Shown here: positions 11,328-22,713 of the stretch, one piece after another
How positions within the stretch are numbered: the stretch's first letter is position 1
Layout of the letters: each line of letters starts with the position of its first letter
NCBI GenBank assembly: GCA_036346255.1
Contig: CM070622.1
Location: forward strand, 17,262,751 to 17,326,750
DNA length: 64,000 bases
From: Ampelocalamus luodianensis
Lineage: Eukaryota; Streptophyta; Magnoliopsida; Poales; Poaceae
Reading direction: 5' to 3'
The notes under the pieces: generated by a model
Seen by the model: only the letters and a program-made list of their open reading frames with translations
Told to the model about the DNA's origin: nothing
Database searches by the model: none
Made by a program: the position numbers and the translations under genes

Positions 11328-11456
11328 TTCAGCGATTAGTTCAGCGATTGCTTGGTTCATACGTACTGCGTTCGTATCCTAGATCGTGAGAGTTGATCAT
11401 CATCCAATCGAAATTTATCCTTCTCATCGAAAGATCGGGACGACAACAGCTCATCA
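11328..11456 (+). repeat. Truncated gypsy-1 5' LTR (last 123 bp plus filler)
   Basis: Positions 11334-11456 equal 10221-10343. Just before them a few bases (TTCAGC) create a short repeated GTTCAGCGATTA. This is the recombination junction; the primer-binding site follows two bases later. Confidence 0.9.
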
Positions 11457-11470
11457 AGTGGTATCAGAGC

Positions 11471-12684
11471 TCAAGGTTGCCCGTGAGAATTTATCGCTTT
11501 TTCGTAGTTAGGTTGCTTAATTCAAAGTCCAAAAAAAAAGCCAAAAAAATTATAGGAGCAGATCACCTATCAGTCCAAGACCAATTGCGCCATTGCATCT
11601 TTCTTTTCAGTACATTGCATTGTTGAACTTTCGATTGCATCATCATGTCTTTTGCTGGTCTTAGTGTATAGTTTCTTTAGAGTTTCGAGTTCTGCTCACG
11701 TTTGGTCGCACCGTTGCGTTTGGGTTCAATCTGCCGCCTACTTCCACTGTTGTCAATCTTTCCCGCGCCCGGCAGAGCCGCTACCGTCTCTGCCTTCGCG
11801 CCGCCGCGACCACCAGAGCCGTTGTCGCGACCACCAGTGCTGCCGCCATCCCTTGCCGCGCCCTACCGTGGCCACCATCCTCCTGCCGCGGCAAGCCACT
11901 ATCATCCTGCCGCCGCCACACCAAGGGAAACCCTAACCAAGAACAAAGGGGGTCGTTTTGATTTGTTGACAGAGAAAAAAAAAGAAAAAAAGAGGTTGTT
12001 TTCGTGCTGCCAGAAGGAAACATAAGATTCATCTGACTTCGGCAACGCGATTAAAAAAATCAAAGTTTAGAGAGAGAGAGAGTATCTTTTAATTACCTTT
12101 TTACCCCTACATTTTAGAAAAAGTTTGTGACCCATATACCTCCCTAGACTTGGAAGAGGACTTTGAACAGTTTTGAGTGAGGTGCACATTTGCAAAAAAA
12201 AAGAGAAAAAGGAGCGACAAAAAAAAGTTTCTCAACATTTGTTCAAAATTGACAGAGCCCTTTTGTTAGTGATTCTAAGGTTTCCCGTGAAGACGACATC
12301 CTTTTTCGAGCTTCTACCGCACCGTGCTTTCGTTTGTGTTCTAGGCTCGCGTCTCTAGTACGGTCTAGCCTAGGACCAGCACTAACCGACGTTGGATGAT
12401 TTTTCAGCTTGCATTACTGATTTGATTGTTGCTAATCCTTGCTACATATATTACAACTGTCCAAGCTCAACTAACCGAACAGGTACTGCACCCTTGCAAT
12501 CGCTTTGCTCATCACTTGTGTCACGCTTATCACGAACCAGCCACCGGTTGCACCACCTGTTTGCTTTGGTAAGAATTTGCAAGAGCTTAGTAAGAGCTTG
12601 AGCGTGTGTGACTTGTGACCACCAGAACCTAGTAGTTCATAGGGAATTTTATACACTCGTGTATTTTCTTTGTTGTTACTAACA
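11471..12684 (+). other. Gypsy-1 untranslated leader
   Basis: Between the primer-binding site and the gag ATG at 12685. It has a GC-rich patch (11760-11935, CCGCCGC words), A-rich runs and a short GA repeat at ~12071. Small reading frames here show no domain. Confidence 0.6.
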
Positions 12685-13900
12685 ATGGCAGGTTTAGGGT
12701 CACAAGGGAGTAGGACCAACATTGAGGACGATGCACCTCTCACGCTTCGCACGAAAGACATCATGCAACGCTTTTCACGCCTGTTGAATCAACATTCAGA
12801 GCGTATTGAGGGGGTTCTAGATCGCACCAATAACGACCTTGCTGTGATTTCTACACGTGTGGAGCAGCTTGAGAGAGCTCCACCTCCTGCTGCTGTCAAC
12901 ATTGCACAACCACATCGTAACCCATTTGTTGCTAGCTCATTGGCCGATGAGGTAGAAGATGAAGCAAACCCATATGTTGCTGATACAGAGTCTGATGGTG
13001 GTTTCAATCCCATCAATGATCGTGACCATCGATAACGACGCTTCAATCGACAAGGTATGAGAAGAGACCCACCACGTGAGGTACGTGATCATAATGATGC
13101 ATTTGGAAAAATTAAATTCACTATACCTCCTTTTGCTGGCAAATATGATCCTGATGCTTATCTCACATGGGAGGTAGCCGTAGATCAAAAATTTGCATGC
13201 CATGAATTTCCTGAAAATAAAAGGGTTAGGGCTGCTACTAGTGAGTTCACTGATTTTGCATCTATTTAGTGGAATGAATTGTGCCGTAATGAACAACACA
13301 TACCTAGAACATGGGATGCTTTGAAGAGAGCTATGAGAGCTAGATTTGTGCCTTCATATTATTCTCGTGATTTGCTAAATAAATTACAACGTTTAAGACA
13401 AGGTAGTAACACCGTAGAAGATTACTATCAAGAAATGCAAATTGGTTTGTTACGTTGTGGTTTGGAAGAAACTGAAGATGCTAAAATGGCTAGATTTTTA
13501 GGATGGCTTAATCGGAACATTCAGGACATTTTAGATTATAAGGAGTATAATTCTATCACCCGTTTGTTCCATCTTGCTTGCAAAGCTAAATGTGAAGTGC
13601 AGGAAGACAGCCTCGCCCCGAGGCTCATGGAGTTTCTTTGCGGTAGGCGTAATCAGCGCAGCTTGGCAGGCATCACCTCCGTTGTCCCCGCCACTCCTAA
13701 CCATCCCCTACCCCTCGGGCCGTGGGCAACCAGCAAGCACCACTCCCACTCCCGAGCCTCGACGCAAGCAAATCAACTTCGCTTCGAGAAGCTAAGAGTT
13801 CTACTTCGCTTGCTTCCACCGGGAGAACGCGAGACATACAATGCCATCGATGCAAAGGCTTCAGGCACATGATGAGAGATTGCCCAAATCAGCGAGCACT
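12685..13900 (+). pseudogene. Gypsy-1 gag (capsid/nucleocapsid), broken
   Basis: It starts at ATG 12685 (MAGLGSQGSRTN). A coiled-coil-like N terminus is followed by the capsid region KIKFTIPPFAGKYDPDAYL, then FACHEFPENKRVRAATSEF, and a zinc knuckle CHRCKGFRHMMRDC (CX2CX4HX4C) near 13840-13885. Stops fall at 13033 and 13267, and the frame shifts near 13610. Family knowledge: gag builds the virus-like particle and binds RNA. This copy cannot make a full protein. Confidence 0.85.
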
Positions 13901-14089
13901 TCTTGTTCGAGATGATGGTGAGTATACCTCAGCTAGTGATATTGATGAAGAACATGCATTATTTGTAACTGACCCCGCAGACGAGCAATATGAATCTGAA
14001 CACGACGAAGAATGTTTTGGAGCTGAAACAAGTGATAAGTTTTTAAGCATAATTGTGAGGCGTGTCCTGAGTGCTCAAATGGAGCGTGC

Positions 14090-14400
14090 GGAATAGAATC
14101 AACGCCACAATCTGTTTCAAACAAAATTTATGGTCAATGAGCGTTCTTATCGTGTGATTATTGATGGAGGAAGTTGCAACAATTTGGCTAGCATTGATAT
14201 GGTTGAGAAGCTTGCCTTGACCACATAACAACACCCTCGTCCTTACTACATTCAATGGTTTAATTCATGTGGTAAGCTGAAGGTAACTCGCATTGTGATA
14301 GTACACTTTTCTATTGGTTCATATCATGATTATGCTGATTGCGATGTCGTACCTATACAAGCCTGTTCATTACTATTAGGTAGACCATGGTAATATGATA
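14090..14400 (+). pseudogene. Gypsy-1 protease region, broken
   Basis: The reading SYRVIIDGGSCNNLASIDMV contains the DGGS-type aspartic protease signature usual for chromovirus-like Gypsy elements, preceded by FMVNER. Stops at about 14095, 14226 and 14391 interrupt it. The protease would cleave the Gag-Pol polyprotein. Confidence 0.8.
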
Positions 14401-14408
14401 AAGATACT

Positions 14409-16186
14409 GTGCATCATGGTAGGACAAATCAATACACTCTCATATCAAAAGGAAAGCGAGTGACTTTGCTGACCATGTCTCCAGAAGCAATTTTAAAAGA
14501 TGAATTAGATAGAGCTAATAGAGAAAAAGAGAGTAGCAAAAGTGAAAATCAGATTGTAGCTAAAGAACTTGCACCACACAAGAAGAAGGAACCTAGTTCG
14601 AAGAAAGGTGAAATTAAATTGAAAGGTTCTGTTTTGTTAGCTACAAAGTCTGATATTAGTGAGGTAAAAGCTGGTCATTTTGTTTGCTATGCTTTAGTGT
14701 GCAAGGTAGCTTTGTTTTCATTTGAGGATATGCCCCCTTCCTTGCCTCCTGCTGTTGCTCATCTTTTGCAGGAGTATCATGATATATTTCCAAGTGAAGT
14801 ACCGCCGGGGCTGCCCCCAATTAGGGGCATTGAGCATCAGATTGACTTCATCCCAGGAGCTTCCCTACCCAACCGCGCGCCATACCAAACAAACCCGGAG
14901 GAGACTAAGGAGATTGAGTGTCAAGTTCAAGACTTGCTTGACAAAGGGTATGTACGCGAGAGCCTTAGTCCATGTGCTGTTCCTGTACTTTTGGTTCCAA
15001 AGAAAGATGGCTCATGGCGTATATGTGTTGATTGTAGAGCTATCAATAATATTACCATTCGATATCGTCACCCTATTCCTAGGTTAGACGACATGCTTGA
15101 AGAATTAAGTGGCTCACTGTGATTTCAAAGTTGACTTATGAGTGGATATCACCAAATTCGTATGAAATTAGGAGATGAATGGAAAACAGCGTTCAAAACT
15201 AAGTTCGGTCTATATGAGTGGTTAGTGATGCCTTTCGGTTTAACTAATGCGCCTAGTACTTTCATGAGATTGATGAACGAAGTTTTGCGTGCTTTTATTA
15301 GGAAATTCGTGGTGGTATATTTTGATGACATAATGATATATAGCAAGTCACTTGAGGAACATCTTGATCACTTACGTTCTGTTTTTAATGTTCTACGAGA
15401 TACACGTTTATTTGGTAACCTTGAGAAGTGCACTTTTTGCACCAATCGAGTATCGTTTCTTGGCTATGTTGTTACTCCACAGGGCATTGAAGTTGATCAA
15501 GCTAAGATCGAGGCTATAAAGAGTTGGCCGACTCCTAACACGGTCACACAAGTGCAGAGTTTTCATGGACTTGTTGGATTTTATCGACGCTTCGTCAAAG
15601 ATTTCAGCACCATTGCCGCACCATTGAATGAGCTCACCAAGAAAGGTGCTCCTTTCCATTGGGGCACTACACAAGAACAATCATTCAACCTTCTGAAAGA
15701 GAAGCTCACACACGCACCACTTCTCCAACTTCCTGATTTTGGTAAGACCTTTGAGCTTGAATGTGATGCTAGTGGAATTGGGATTGGAGGTGTGTTACTA
15801 CAAGAAGGTAAACCTGTTGCTTATTTTAGCGAAAAATTGAGTGGGCCTTGTTTGAACTATTCTACTTATGATAAGGAATTATTTGCTCTCGTTCGAACGT
15901 TAGAAACATGACAGCATTATTTATGGCCTAAAGAGTTCGTTATACACTCAGATCATGAATCTTTAAAACACATTCGTAGTCAAAGTAAACTGAATCGTCG
16001 ACATGCTAAATGGGTAGAGTTCATTGAATCGTTCCCATATGTTATCAAACACAAGAAAGGGAAAGAGAATGTTATTGCTGATGCTTTGTCTAGGCGTTAT
16101 ACCATGTTATCTCAACTTGATTGTCGAATTTTTGGGCTGAAAACAATTAAAGAACTTTATGCTCAAGATGATACTTTTACAGATGC
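14409..16186 (+). pseudogene. Gypsy-1 reverse transcriptase and RNase H, broken
   Basis: Fragments 14409-15122, 15138-15911 and the stretch to ~16186 give the reverse transcriptase order: KKDGSWRICVDCRAIN, FGLTNAPSTFMRLMN, and the catalytic VVVYFDDIMIYSKSLEEHL near 15310-15365. RNase H follows (LECDASGIGIGGVLLQEGKP near 15760, then YDKELFALVRTLE) with the connection SDHESLKH. Stops at 15121 and 15909 and a frameshift near 16190 inactivate it. Function in the family is copying element RNA into DNA. Confidence 0.92.
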
Positions 16187-17661
16187 ATGCTGAATTGTAC
16201 AGAGGGAAAGAGTTGGAATAAATTTGTGTTGAAAGATGGATTCTTGTTTAGAGCTAACAAGCTATGCATTCCAGCTAGCTCCGTTCGACTTTTATTGTTA
16301 CAGGAGGCGCATGGCGGAGGATTGATGGGACACTTCGGTGTCAAGAAGACTGAGGACATTCTGGCCGAGCACTTCTATTGGCCTCGAATGAGGCGCGACG
16401 TTGAGCGCTATGTGTCTCGCTGCACTACATGCAATAAAGTTAAGTCCCGACTTAATCCACACGGTTTATATATGCCTCTTCCTGTGCCTAGTGTTCCTTG
16501 GGAGGATATTTCAATGGAGTTCATCTTAGGACTGCCTAAAACAAAGAAGGGAAGAGATAGTGTTTTTGTTGTTGTGGATAGATTTTCTAAAATGGCCCAT
16601 TTTATACCTTGTCATAAGAACGATGATGCTACAAATGTTGCTAATTTGTTTTTTTCGAGAGATCGTTCACTACATGGAGTGCCCAATACCATTGTTTCAG
16701 ATCGAGATGCGAAGTTTTTGAGTCACTTTTGGCGCACCCTTTGGGCGAAATTGGGGACCAAGCTACTATTTTCTACTACTTGTCATCCCCAAACGGATGG
16801 ACAAACTGAAGTTGTCAACCGCACGTTATCCACTATGTTTAGGGCTATTTTGAAAAAGAACTTAAAGTTGTGGGAAGAATGCTTACCTCATGTAGAGTTT
16901 GCTTACAACAGATCGCTGCATTCTACCATAAAAATGAGCCCTTTTCAGGTAGTATATGGCTTTAATCCTCGCGCTCCTATTGATTTATTGCCTATGCCTA
17001 CTTTTGAAAAAGTAAATTTAGATGCTAAGAAGCGTGCTGAATTTGTCCTTAAACTACATGAAACAACTAAAGAAAATATAGAGCGCATGAATGCTAAGTA
17101 AAAGGTTGCCGGTAGTCGTAGTAGAAAGAGTTTAACGCTTGAACTCGTGATCTCGTTTGGTTATATTTGCGTAAAGATAGATTTCCTGAATTGAGAAAGT
17201 CTAAGTTGATGCCTAGAGCTGATGGTCCATTCAAAGTGTTAGCTAAGATGAATGATAATGCATATAAGCTTGATCTACCTGCAGAGTTCGGGGTTAGTCC
17301 CGCATTTAACATTGCAGATTTGAAGCCATATTTGGGTGGAGAAGATGAGCTTGAGTCGAGGACGACTCAAATGCAAGAAGGGGAGGATGATAAGGACATC
17401 ACTTCCATGCATACAACCAACACTCCTCACAATAGATCTGAACCTATGCACTTGCAAGGTTCAATCACAAGAGCTCGTGCACGTCAATTGAACCATCAGA
17501 TAACTTCGTTTCTAGGAGTGCATTTTGTTTCTAATAAGAATATGCTAGTACCTAATGCATGTGATCTTCTTTCAATTAGGAACTTAAGAGCTGATCACGA
17601 AGAGAAGCTTGTGCAATCCAATTCGGCCACCGGAGACAATACCGACTTCAAATGTGCATAA
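16187..17661 (+). pseudogene. Gypsy-1 integrase with C-terminal extension reading into the 3' LTR
   Basis: The HHCC zinc finger reads EAHGGGLMGHFGVKK...CTTCNKVKS (16310-16445). The core is VVVDRFSKMAHFIPCHK, VSDRDAKFLSHFW and a Glu in TDGQTEVVNRTLS, so D,D,E are present. A stop lies at 17101. The C-terminal part (DGPFKVLAKMNDNAYKL, then FNIADLKPYLG) continues past the polypurine tract and LTR start to 17661, including ITRARARQLNHQ inside the LTR. An integrase tail encoded by the LTR is typical of CRM-type elements. No chromodomain is seen. Confidence 0.88.
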
Positions 17662-18294
17662 CTTTCACATACGGACTCCGTTTGAGGCGCGCGAGTACTT
17701 GATTGAAATCTTATTTCGTCCTCTTTCCAACGGATCCAGCCTCACCTCCAAATTCCTTTCGAGCGCACCGCAATCGTCAAAAGAGTTAGATGCTGTTTTT
17801 GAGTCGAACTTGGGCCCATGGGCCTTATAACCCTAGGCGGCCCGTACTGTTCACGTGGTTACTATTCACACATGAACAGTACCACCGCCCCCTTCTTTCA
17901 CCTCTCCCTCCTATACATAGTGGCCGCCGCCATTAGGGTTTGGGGGATTTCGTTTGCTTACTTTTTCCATTGTGAAAACTCTTGTTCTTCGCTTGTGTCG
18001 ACTAGACCAACCGTAAAGAACCTCTGCGGAATCCCACCTTTTGAACTCAATTATATATTTGCAATTCAGATTGCTCGTTACTTTGTTCTTGCTTGTTCTT
18101 CGATTGCTTGCAGGAATTGATCCTCGTGATCAGGTCAATCGGGTCTTTGGCACGGTTGATAACGACTCGGTGATTAGTTCAGCGATTGCTTGGTTCGTAC
18201 GTACTGCGTTCGTATCCTGGATCGTGAGAGTTGATCATCATCCAATCGAAATTTATCCTTCTCATCGAAAGATCGAGACGACAACAACTCATCA
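17388..18294 (+). repeat. Gypsy-1 3' LTR
   Basis: 907 bp, TGATAAGGACATC...CAACTCATCA, preceded by a polypurine tract and followed by the target duplication CAAAC. Confidence 0.93.
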
Positions 18295-19395
18295 CAAACG
18301 CTACTTCGTAATTGGGTAGTTATAAAGGTAGCTTTCGGATATACTATGAAAAATACGGAGGGATATAACTAGTTGGATATGGGATTTGCCCCTCCTAACA
18401 TAACAGAAGAGATATCTCTAGGCTCCTCGATGTGGTCGGATAAAGAAAGTGCATGACCATACCACTAGTGGTCGAAGAGTCGATCACATGAAATTATCCG
18501 TCACTTGATTAAGAAAGTATTGAACAGTCCATGGATGGCAATATATCTCACCTGGAGTTCAACCAAATATCGTGAGGCAAAGGGAGAATACACAAGCAGG
18601 TCATTTAGTTCTATAAGATACGATCTGGTCGTAGTTTGGTCAAATACAATTACTAAGTGGTCGTAAACTGGTCGTAAAGAATTACGAACTAATCATGGCT
18701 AAATATGAGCTAGTCGTATAGATATATGAGCCGATCATAAGTGATAAGGACTTGGTCGTGTGTCATATTGCATTAAGGTTTGTTCGATATAATTTATCTG
18801 TATTCGGGAATCATTATGTCCTACTAGAAACCACTAACGACTTGTGGTCGGAAAAGAGTTTTCGAATCACAACCGAATATGCATGAACCTACAGAGTCAC
18901 ATACTTAATGGGTTGGAACAAACATATTTAGATAGGAACCTTCATGGGGCCTATATAAGGGGATGCATAAGGCTGTTGGGATGAGAGGCGAGAACGATAT
19001 GAGTTGCTCCATCGAAACCATAGCCGCCATCTTCTCGAGAGCCCTACCGTACGAGTTGGTACTAGCACACCGGCGTACGTTGTTCCATCCTTGGACATGT
19101 GAATACTATAGAGGCGCTGCTACGATTGCTGTTGTGTTGAACGAGGATGATCCACGATCTTCAACAAGGAACACGATTGGTTACTAGAGGTGACGATCGA
19201 CATTGAGGACGCTGGACGATCGACTATGATCACTACATCGACATGCTCTACGTTGGATCAGGCTGCTCCAACTTTTCTTCCGATGCATTGTACGTCTAGT
19301 GGTAACGATCTATGTTCTCTTGCTTACATGGCTTCCTGATTTACGTGTTAGAATTTTTGAATTGCCAGCTAGCGTAGCCTACCCGTATCCCTTCA

Positions 19396-19695
19396 ATACG
19401 AACCTTCCAATATGCATAATTTGTGTTATAAAATTGTGGTGCCTTACCAATAAAAAATCTCTCACTAGCCATCATTTTCTCTCTAGGCGATAAAGCCCAA
19501 AAGATGAGAGACTAAGCTCTGGTACCACTTGTAGTATCAAGGATAACCGATTAGAGGGGGTGAATAGGTGGTTTTTAAAATTTTAGGCTAAAAACATATT
19601 TTTAGTGCTTTACCAATAAAAAATCTCTCACTAGCCATCATTTTCTCTCTAGGCGGTAAAGCCCAAAAGATGAGAGACTAAACTCTGGTACCATT
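19396..19695 (-). repeat. SIRE-like Copia leader with tandemly duplicated PBS/LTR junction
   Basis: Units 19440-19605 and 19606-19775 repeat the same order: CTCTCACTAGCC, a primer-binding site (TGGTACCAGAG on the minus strand), and the first ~75 bp of the LTR (TAGTATCAAGGATAACCG). The first unit lacks the rest of the LTR. Confidence 0.85.
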
Positions 19696-21360
19696 TGTAG
19701 TATCAAGGATAACCGATTAGAGGGGGGTAAATAGGCGGTTTTTAAAACTTTAGGCTAAAAAACATATTTTTAGCAAGTAATGCTATGAAATTCAATTTCA
19801 CAATTCAAAGCATGAATAATTTAAATCTTTCTAAGTGCATTACTCACTCTAGATAAAGCCAAACAACCTAATTAAGATATGAAATCTATATATAAATAAA
19901 AGAGATAAACCACAATATGGAGACAATCGATGTTTTTCCCATGGTCCCAGAGACTTGCCGGTCTCCACTAATCCATGTTGAGGAAGCTTGAACGAATCAA
20001 GCAGGCTCCACACGAGCACACCCCTCGATCACTAGAGGTAGCTCTTGTCCCCTCCGAAAAGGTGAGCTCCAACATTCATAAACACCCGGGTCTTCTCACA
20101 AGCTTCTTGAGAAGATCACCGAATGACCTTCTTCAAGCCGTAAAGAGGCGACAAGCTCCAAGAGTAATAAACCAATAACAATTCGCTTGAAGATGCTCAA
20201 GTGCCACAAGAATCAAACTCAACTCAATTGCACTTGGAGAAATCTCTACAATGTTTGCAACATGGAGCTTTAGCTCTTAAGGAGTAGAAGGAGAAGAAAA
20301 GGACTCAAGAGTATTCAATTGAGTTTCTAAAAAAACCCTTGCTGTAGTAGGTGAGGTATTTATAACCTCCATCCACTTTGCTAGCCGTTGGCATTTGTGA
20401 CTGTGTAAAAACAGCAAGTCCGGTCAGTCCGCAGGCACTGGGCCGGTCAGACCGGACTACAGTATAACGGTGAACTCTGCAGTAATTAATGCTACAGAAA
20501 CAATCCATTATACTAGGCCCGGTCAGTCTGCCCACTCAAGGTGTGGTCAGACCGGGTTCAAAGATTTCAAACTAGAAGATACTTGCTACTAGAAAAAGCT
20601 GACCGTACTACACTGACCGGGAGTTTGGTCAATCTAGGGTTACACTTGCGGTCAGTTTGGCATGAAGAAATACGTAGAAAGACCCGAAAACACCCTTCTC
20701 TGGAAAAAGCTGGCCGCTTCAAAGACTCAGAGGTTCGATCAGTCCGACCCTCCAACAATGGTCAGTCCGAATAGCAAAATAGAGAAGAGTTGAAGCCAAA
20801 AAGAGTTTTTTTGGAAAAAGCTGACCATCCTACTCAGGCCAGGGGTCCAGTCAGTCCGGACTTATACTTGTGGTCAGTTCGGCCAGCAGAAATGCAAAGT
20901 AGGAGCTCTTTGGAAAAAGCTGACTGCAAAGATGAACTGGGGGTCTGGATAGTCCGGCCCTCCAACAACGGTCAGTCCGGCCAATAATTAAAGAACATAA
21001 GAATTGTGGCCGAAAGATCACAAAGAAATCCAAGATTCAGCCAAGTGGGTTTGAGTATTGTGGCACACTTTGCTATCAAGCTACTAGCTATTGATCCCTC
21101 TTCATAGTATAGCTACCTACACTAGCAATCCGATCTTTTATCTTTCATACTCCTAGACCGGTAAAACTATGAAAAGATCCTATTTGACTAGATACTTTTG
21201 CCTTGAGCTAGATGATGTTGATATCCAAAACTTCAGCACCTTTAATGCTCTTTATCTTTATTCGAGACTAACCTTTTTTATCATTTGATAAAACAAGTTA
21301 GTTCACAATACATGGTTGTATTTAATTACCAAAACACTAAAATGAGGTCTAGATTCTTCA
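19696..21360 (-). repeat. SIRE-like Copia 5' LTR (~1.67 kb)
   Basis: On the plus strand it runs from TGTAGTATCAAGG to AGATTCTTCA, next to the primer-binding site. It contains the GGTCAGTCCGGCC-rich repeat array typical of long SIRE-type LTRs. Its partner LTR and most of pol are missing. Confidence 0.75.
20585..20990. repeat. ~110-bp imperfect tandem repeats with (C)CGGTCAGTCCGG motifs
   Basis: Four units each begin TGGAAAAAGCTGAC-like text (20589, 20699, 20812, 20910) and carry GGTCAGTCCG/GGTCAGTTCGGCC words, which are degenerate palindromes of CCGGTCAGACCGG. More copies of the motif lie at 20415-20560. Confidence 0.75.
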
Positions 21361-21755
21361 GGGACCCCACCCCACACCACCTCACATGGAGCCAGGGGTG
21401 TTCCTGGGGGTCCTACTCTGGGGTCGCCCGACATGGAGCAAAGGGGGTACAAGACCACTTATGGACCAGGAGTACACAGGCGCGGTGGACCAAGCCCAGG
21501 AAGGCCCACCATACACCGGAGGCTACGCATAGGAAGGCATAGAGATCCTGTAGCCCCTACTAGCCTGGGGCCTTTTTAGGGGTAGAAACGCAATCTCCTG
21601 TACCCTCTTTAGGACACTATAAATTGGTTCTTACCCCCATGTAATAGAGGAGGATTTTTTTCAAGGCAATAAAGGCACACTAATACACTTTAATATTGTT
21701 TCCCTCCATTGAGGATCCTCGGAATTTTCCCCTTCACATTTGCGGGGAACCCGAG

Positions 21756-22400
21756 TGTCGACGATCAATACGTCGATCTTACGAAAATAGAAAGGAGAAA
21801 ATGACGTGGGAAATCTCGTGAATAATGGACCGCTTTTTATTAATATGAACTGAATTTACAAGGTATAGCCTAAGGACTCTGCTTGCCCTCTTGCTAACTC
21901 AAACTATTACACGAATCTATGGCTTATGCTTTTTGTCTTCCTTCTTCTGTTGCCTTTTTTTCCCCTCTCCTTGATCCGCCTGTGTTCCATCTTTAAATAG
22001 CCCTCAAGAGGTGGCGCATTACTCCGAGAAGGCGCCTGATGCGGCGCCGTGCCCGTCTGAGTCAAGTGAAGGTTGATACAGATCACCGCTTGGCGTTATA
22101 TGTCTATGAAACATATAACCGCACGGAGGTTGTTCATCGTGTGTCTTGGATAAGATACGCCGATGGAATATGCACGTGTTCCATTCATCATACGGTAGAG
22201 AATATACCTTGGAATCAGCCTTACCTTCTACGAGCGCTTCTCCGGTGGAAGCTTGGCTTGGGCCTTCGTTCGACCGGTACCCATTATGTAACCTCTGGAA
22301 TCTCTACGACCGGAGGTCGTGCACCTCAAAGGTTACGACCATGAAGACATATGGTCTTTTATATATTAAAGATAATATATAGAGGTTTTAATCCTCGCTA
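21756..22400 (-). repeat. Gypsy-2 3' LTR
   Basis: 645 bp, aligned with 32720-33377. It contains TATATGTCTATGAAACATATA near 22098, an inverted repeat also seen in the other copy. Confidence 0.92.
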
Positions 22401-22602
22401 CCAGCCCCGAACTTTAAATGAATAGGTCGTGTGAACACCTTTCTTCCGATGAAATCGTATCGGATGACGCTTATTAAATACAAAGGCATTTGAAGCGCTT
22501 TGTATTCACTTTAAAGTTGAGAACTTTGCCTTGGGATTTGAAGAGTTTCGTGTCCGTTGGACTTTTTGGGTAACTCCAGATTACGGTTTAGGATTTCAAG
22601 CT

Positions 22603-22609
22603 TATAAAA
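22603..22609 (+). promoter_or_regulatory. TATA box of the antisense gene in gypsy-2
   Basis: TATAAAA lies about 105 bp upstream of ATG 22714 on the plus strand, opposite to the element's own genes. Confidence 0.5.
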
Positions 22610-22713
22610 CCCTTTGTAAACTTAGGTTTTTCACTTCCTCCTTTCATTTCTCATCTTCCGAGTAAAAACTACCTCCGACCTCCTTTGCTTTTCTCACCCA
22701 AAAGAACCTAACC

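Larger units (their letters stand above)
9437..18294 (+). mobile_element. CRM-like Ty3/Gypsy retrotransposon (gypsy-1) with rearranged 5' end
   Basis: A full LTR at 9437-10343 and a 3' LTR at 17388-18294 are each 907 bp (TGAT(G/A)AGGA...CTCATCA). The internal region 11457-17387 has its primer-binding site at 11459-11470 (TGGTATCAGAGC, initiator tRNA-Met type) and polypurine tract AAGAAGGGGAGGA at 17375-17387. CAAAC occurs at 9432-9436, 10344-10348 and 18295-18299. Pol reads into the 3' LTR, as in centromeric CRM/CRR elements. Coding frames carry many stops. Confidence 0.85.
8978..19395 (+). mobile_element. Copia-type solo LTR interrupted by the CRM-like Gypsy
   Basis: Own sequence: 8978-9436 (starts TGTTGGTGATATGCCC), then 18300-19395, with a duplicated copy of the latter's first part at 10349-11327. 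TATATAAGGGG near 10981 and 18952 looks like its TATA box. The probable end is CCCTTCA at 19395. Flanks ATACA (8973-8977) and ATACG (19396-19400) look like a decayed target duplication inside the SIRE gag leader. Confidence 0.6.

Noticed and set aside
11328..11456. A genuine ~2-kb LTR for gypsy-1 ending at 11456
   Set aside because: The 907-bp LTR is flanked by CAAAC on both sides at 9432/10344 and at 18295, which fits a 907-bp LTR plus host DNA; a 2-kb LTR would leave the 3' copy truncated and the CAAAC matches unexplained.
11652..12025. Pro/Ala/Arg-rich frames in the gypsy-1 leader
   Set aside because: Low-complexity artefacts of CCG repeats between the primer-binding site and gag.
20410..20995. 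CRISPR or centromeric satellite reading of the CCGGTCAG repeats
   Set aside because: The repeats are confined to one LTR and are degenerate with irregular spacing.
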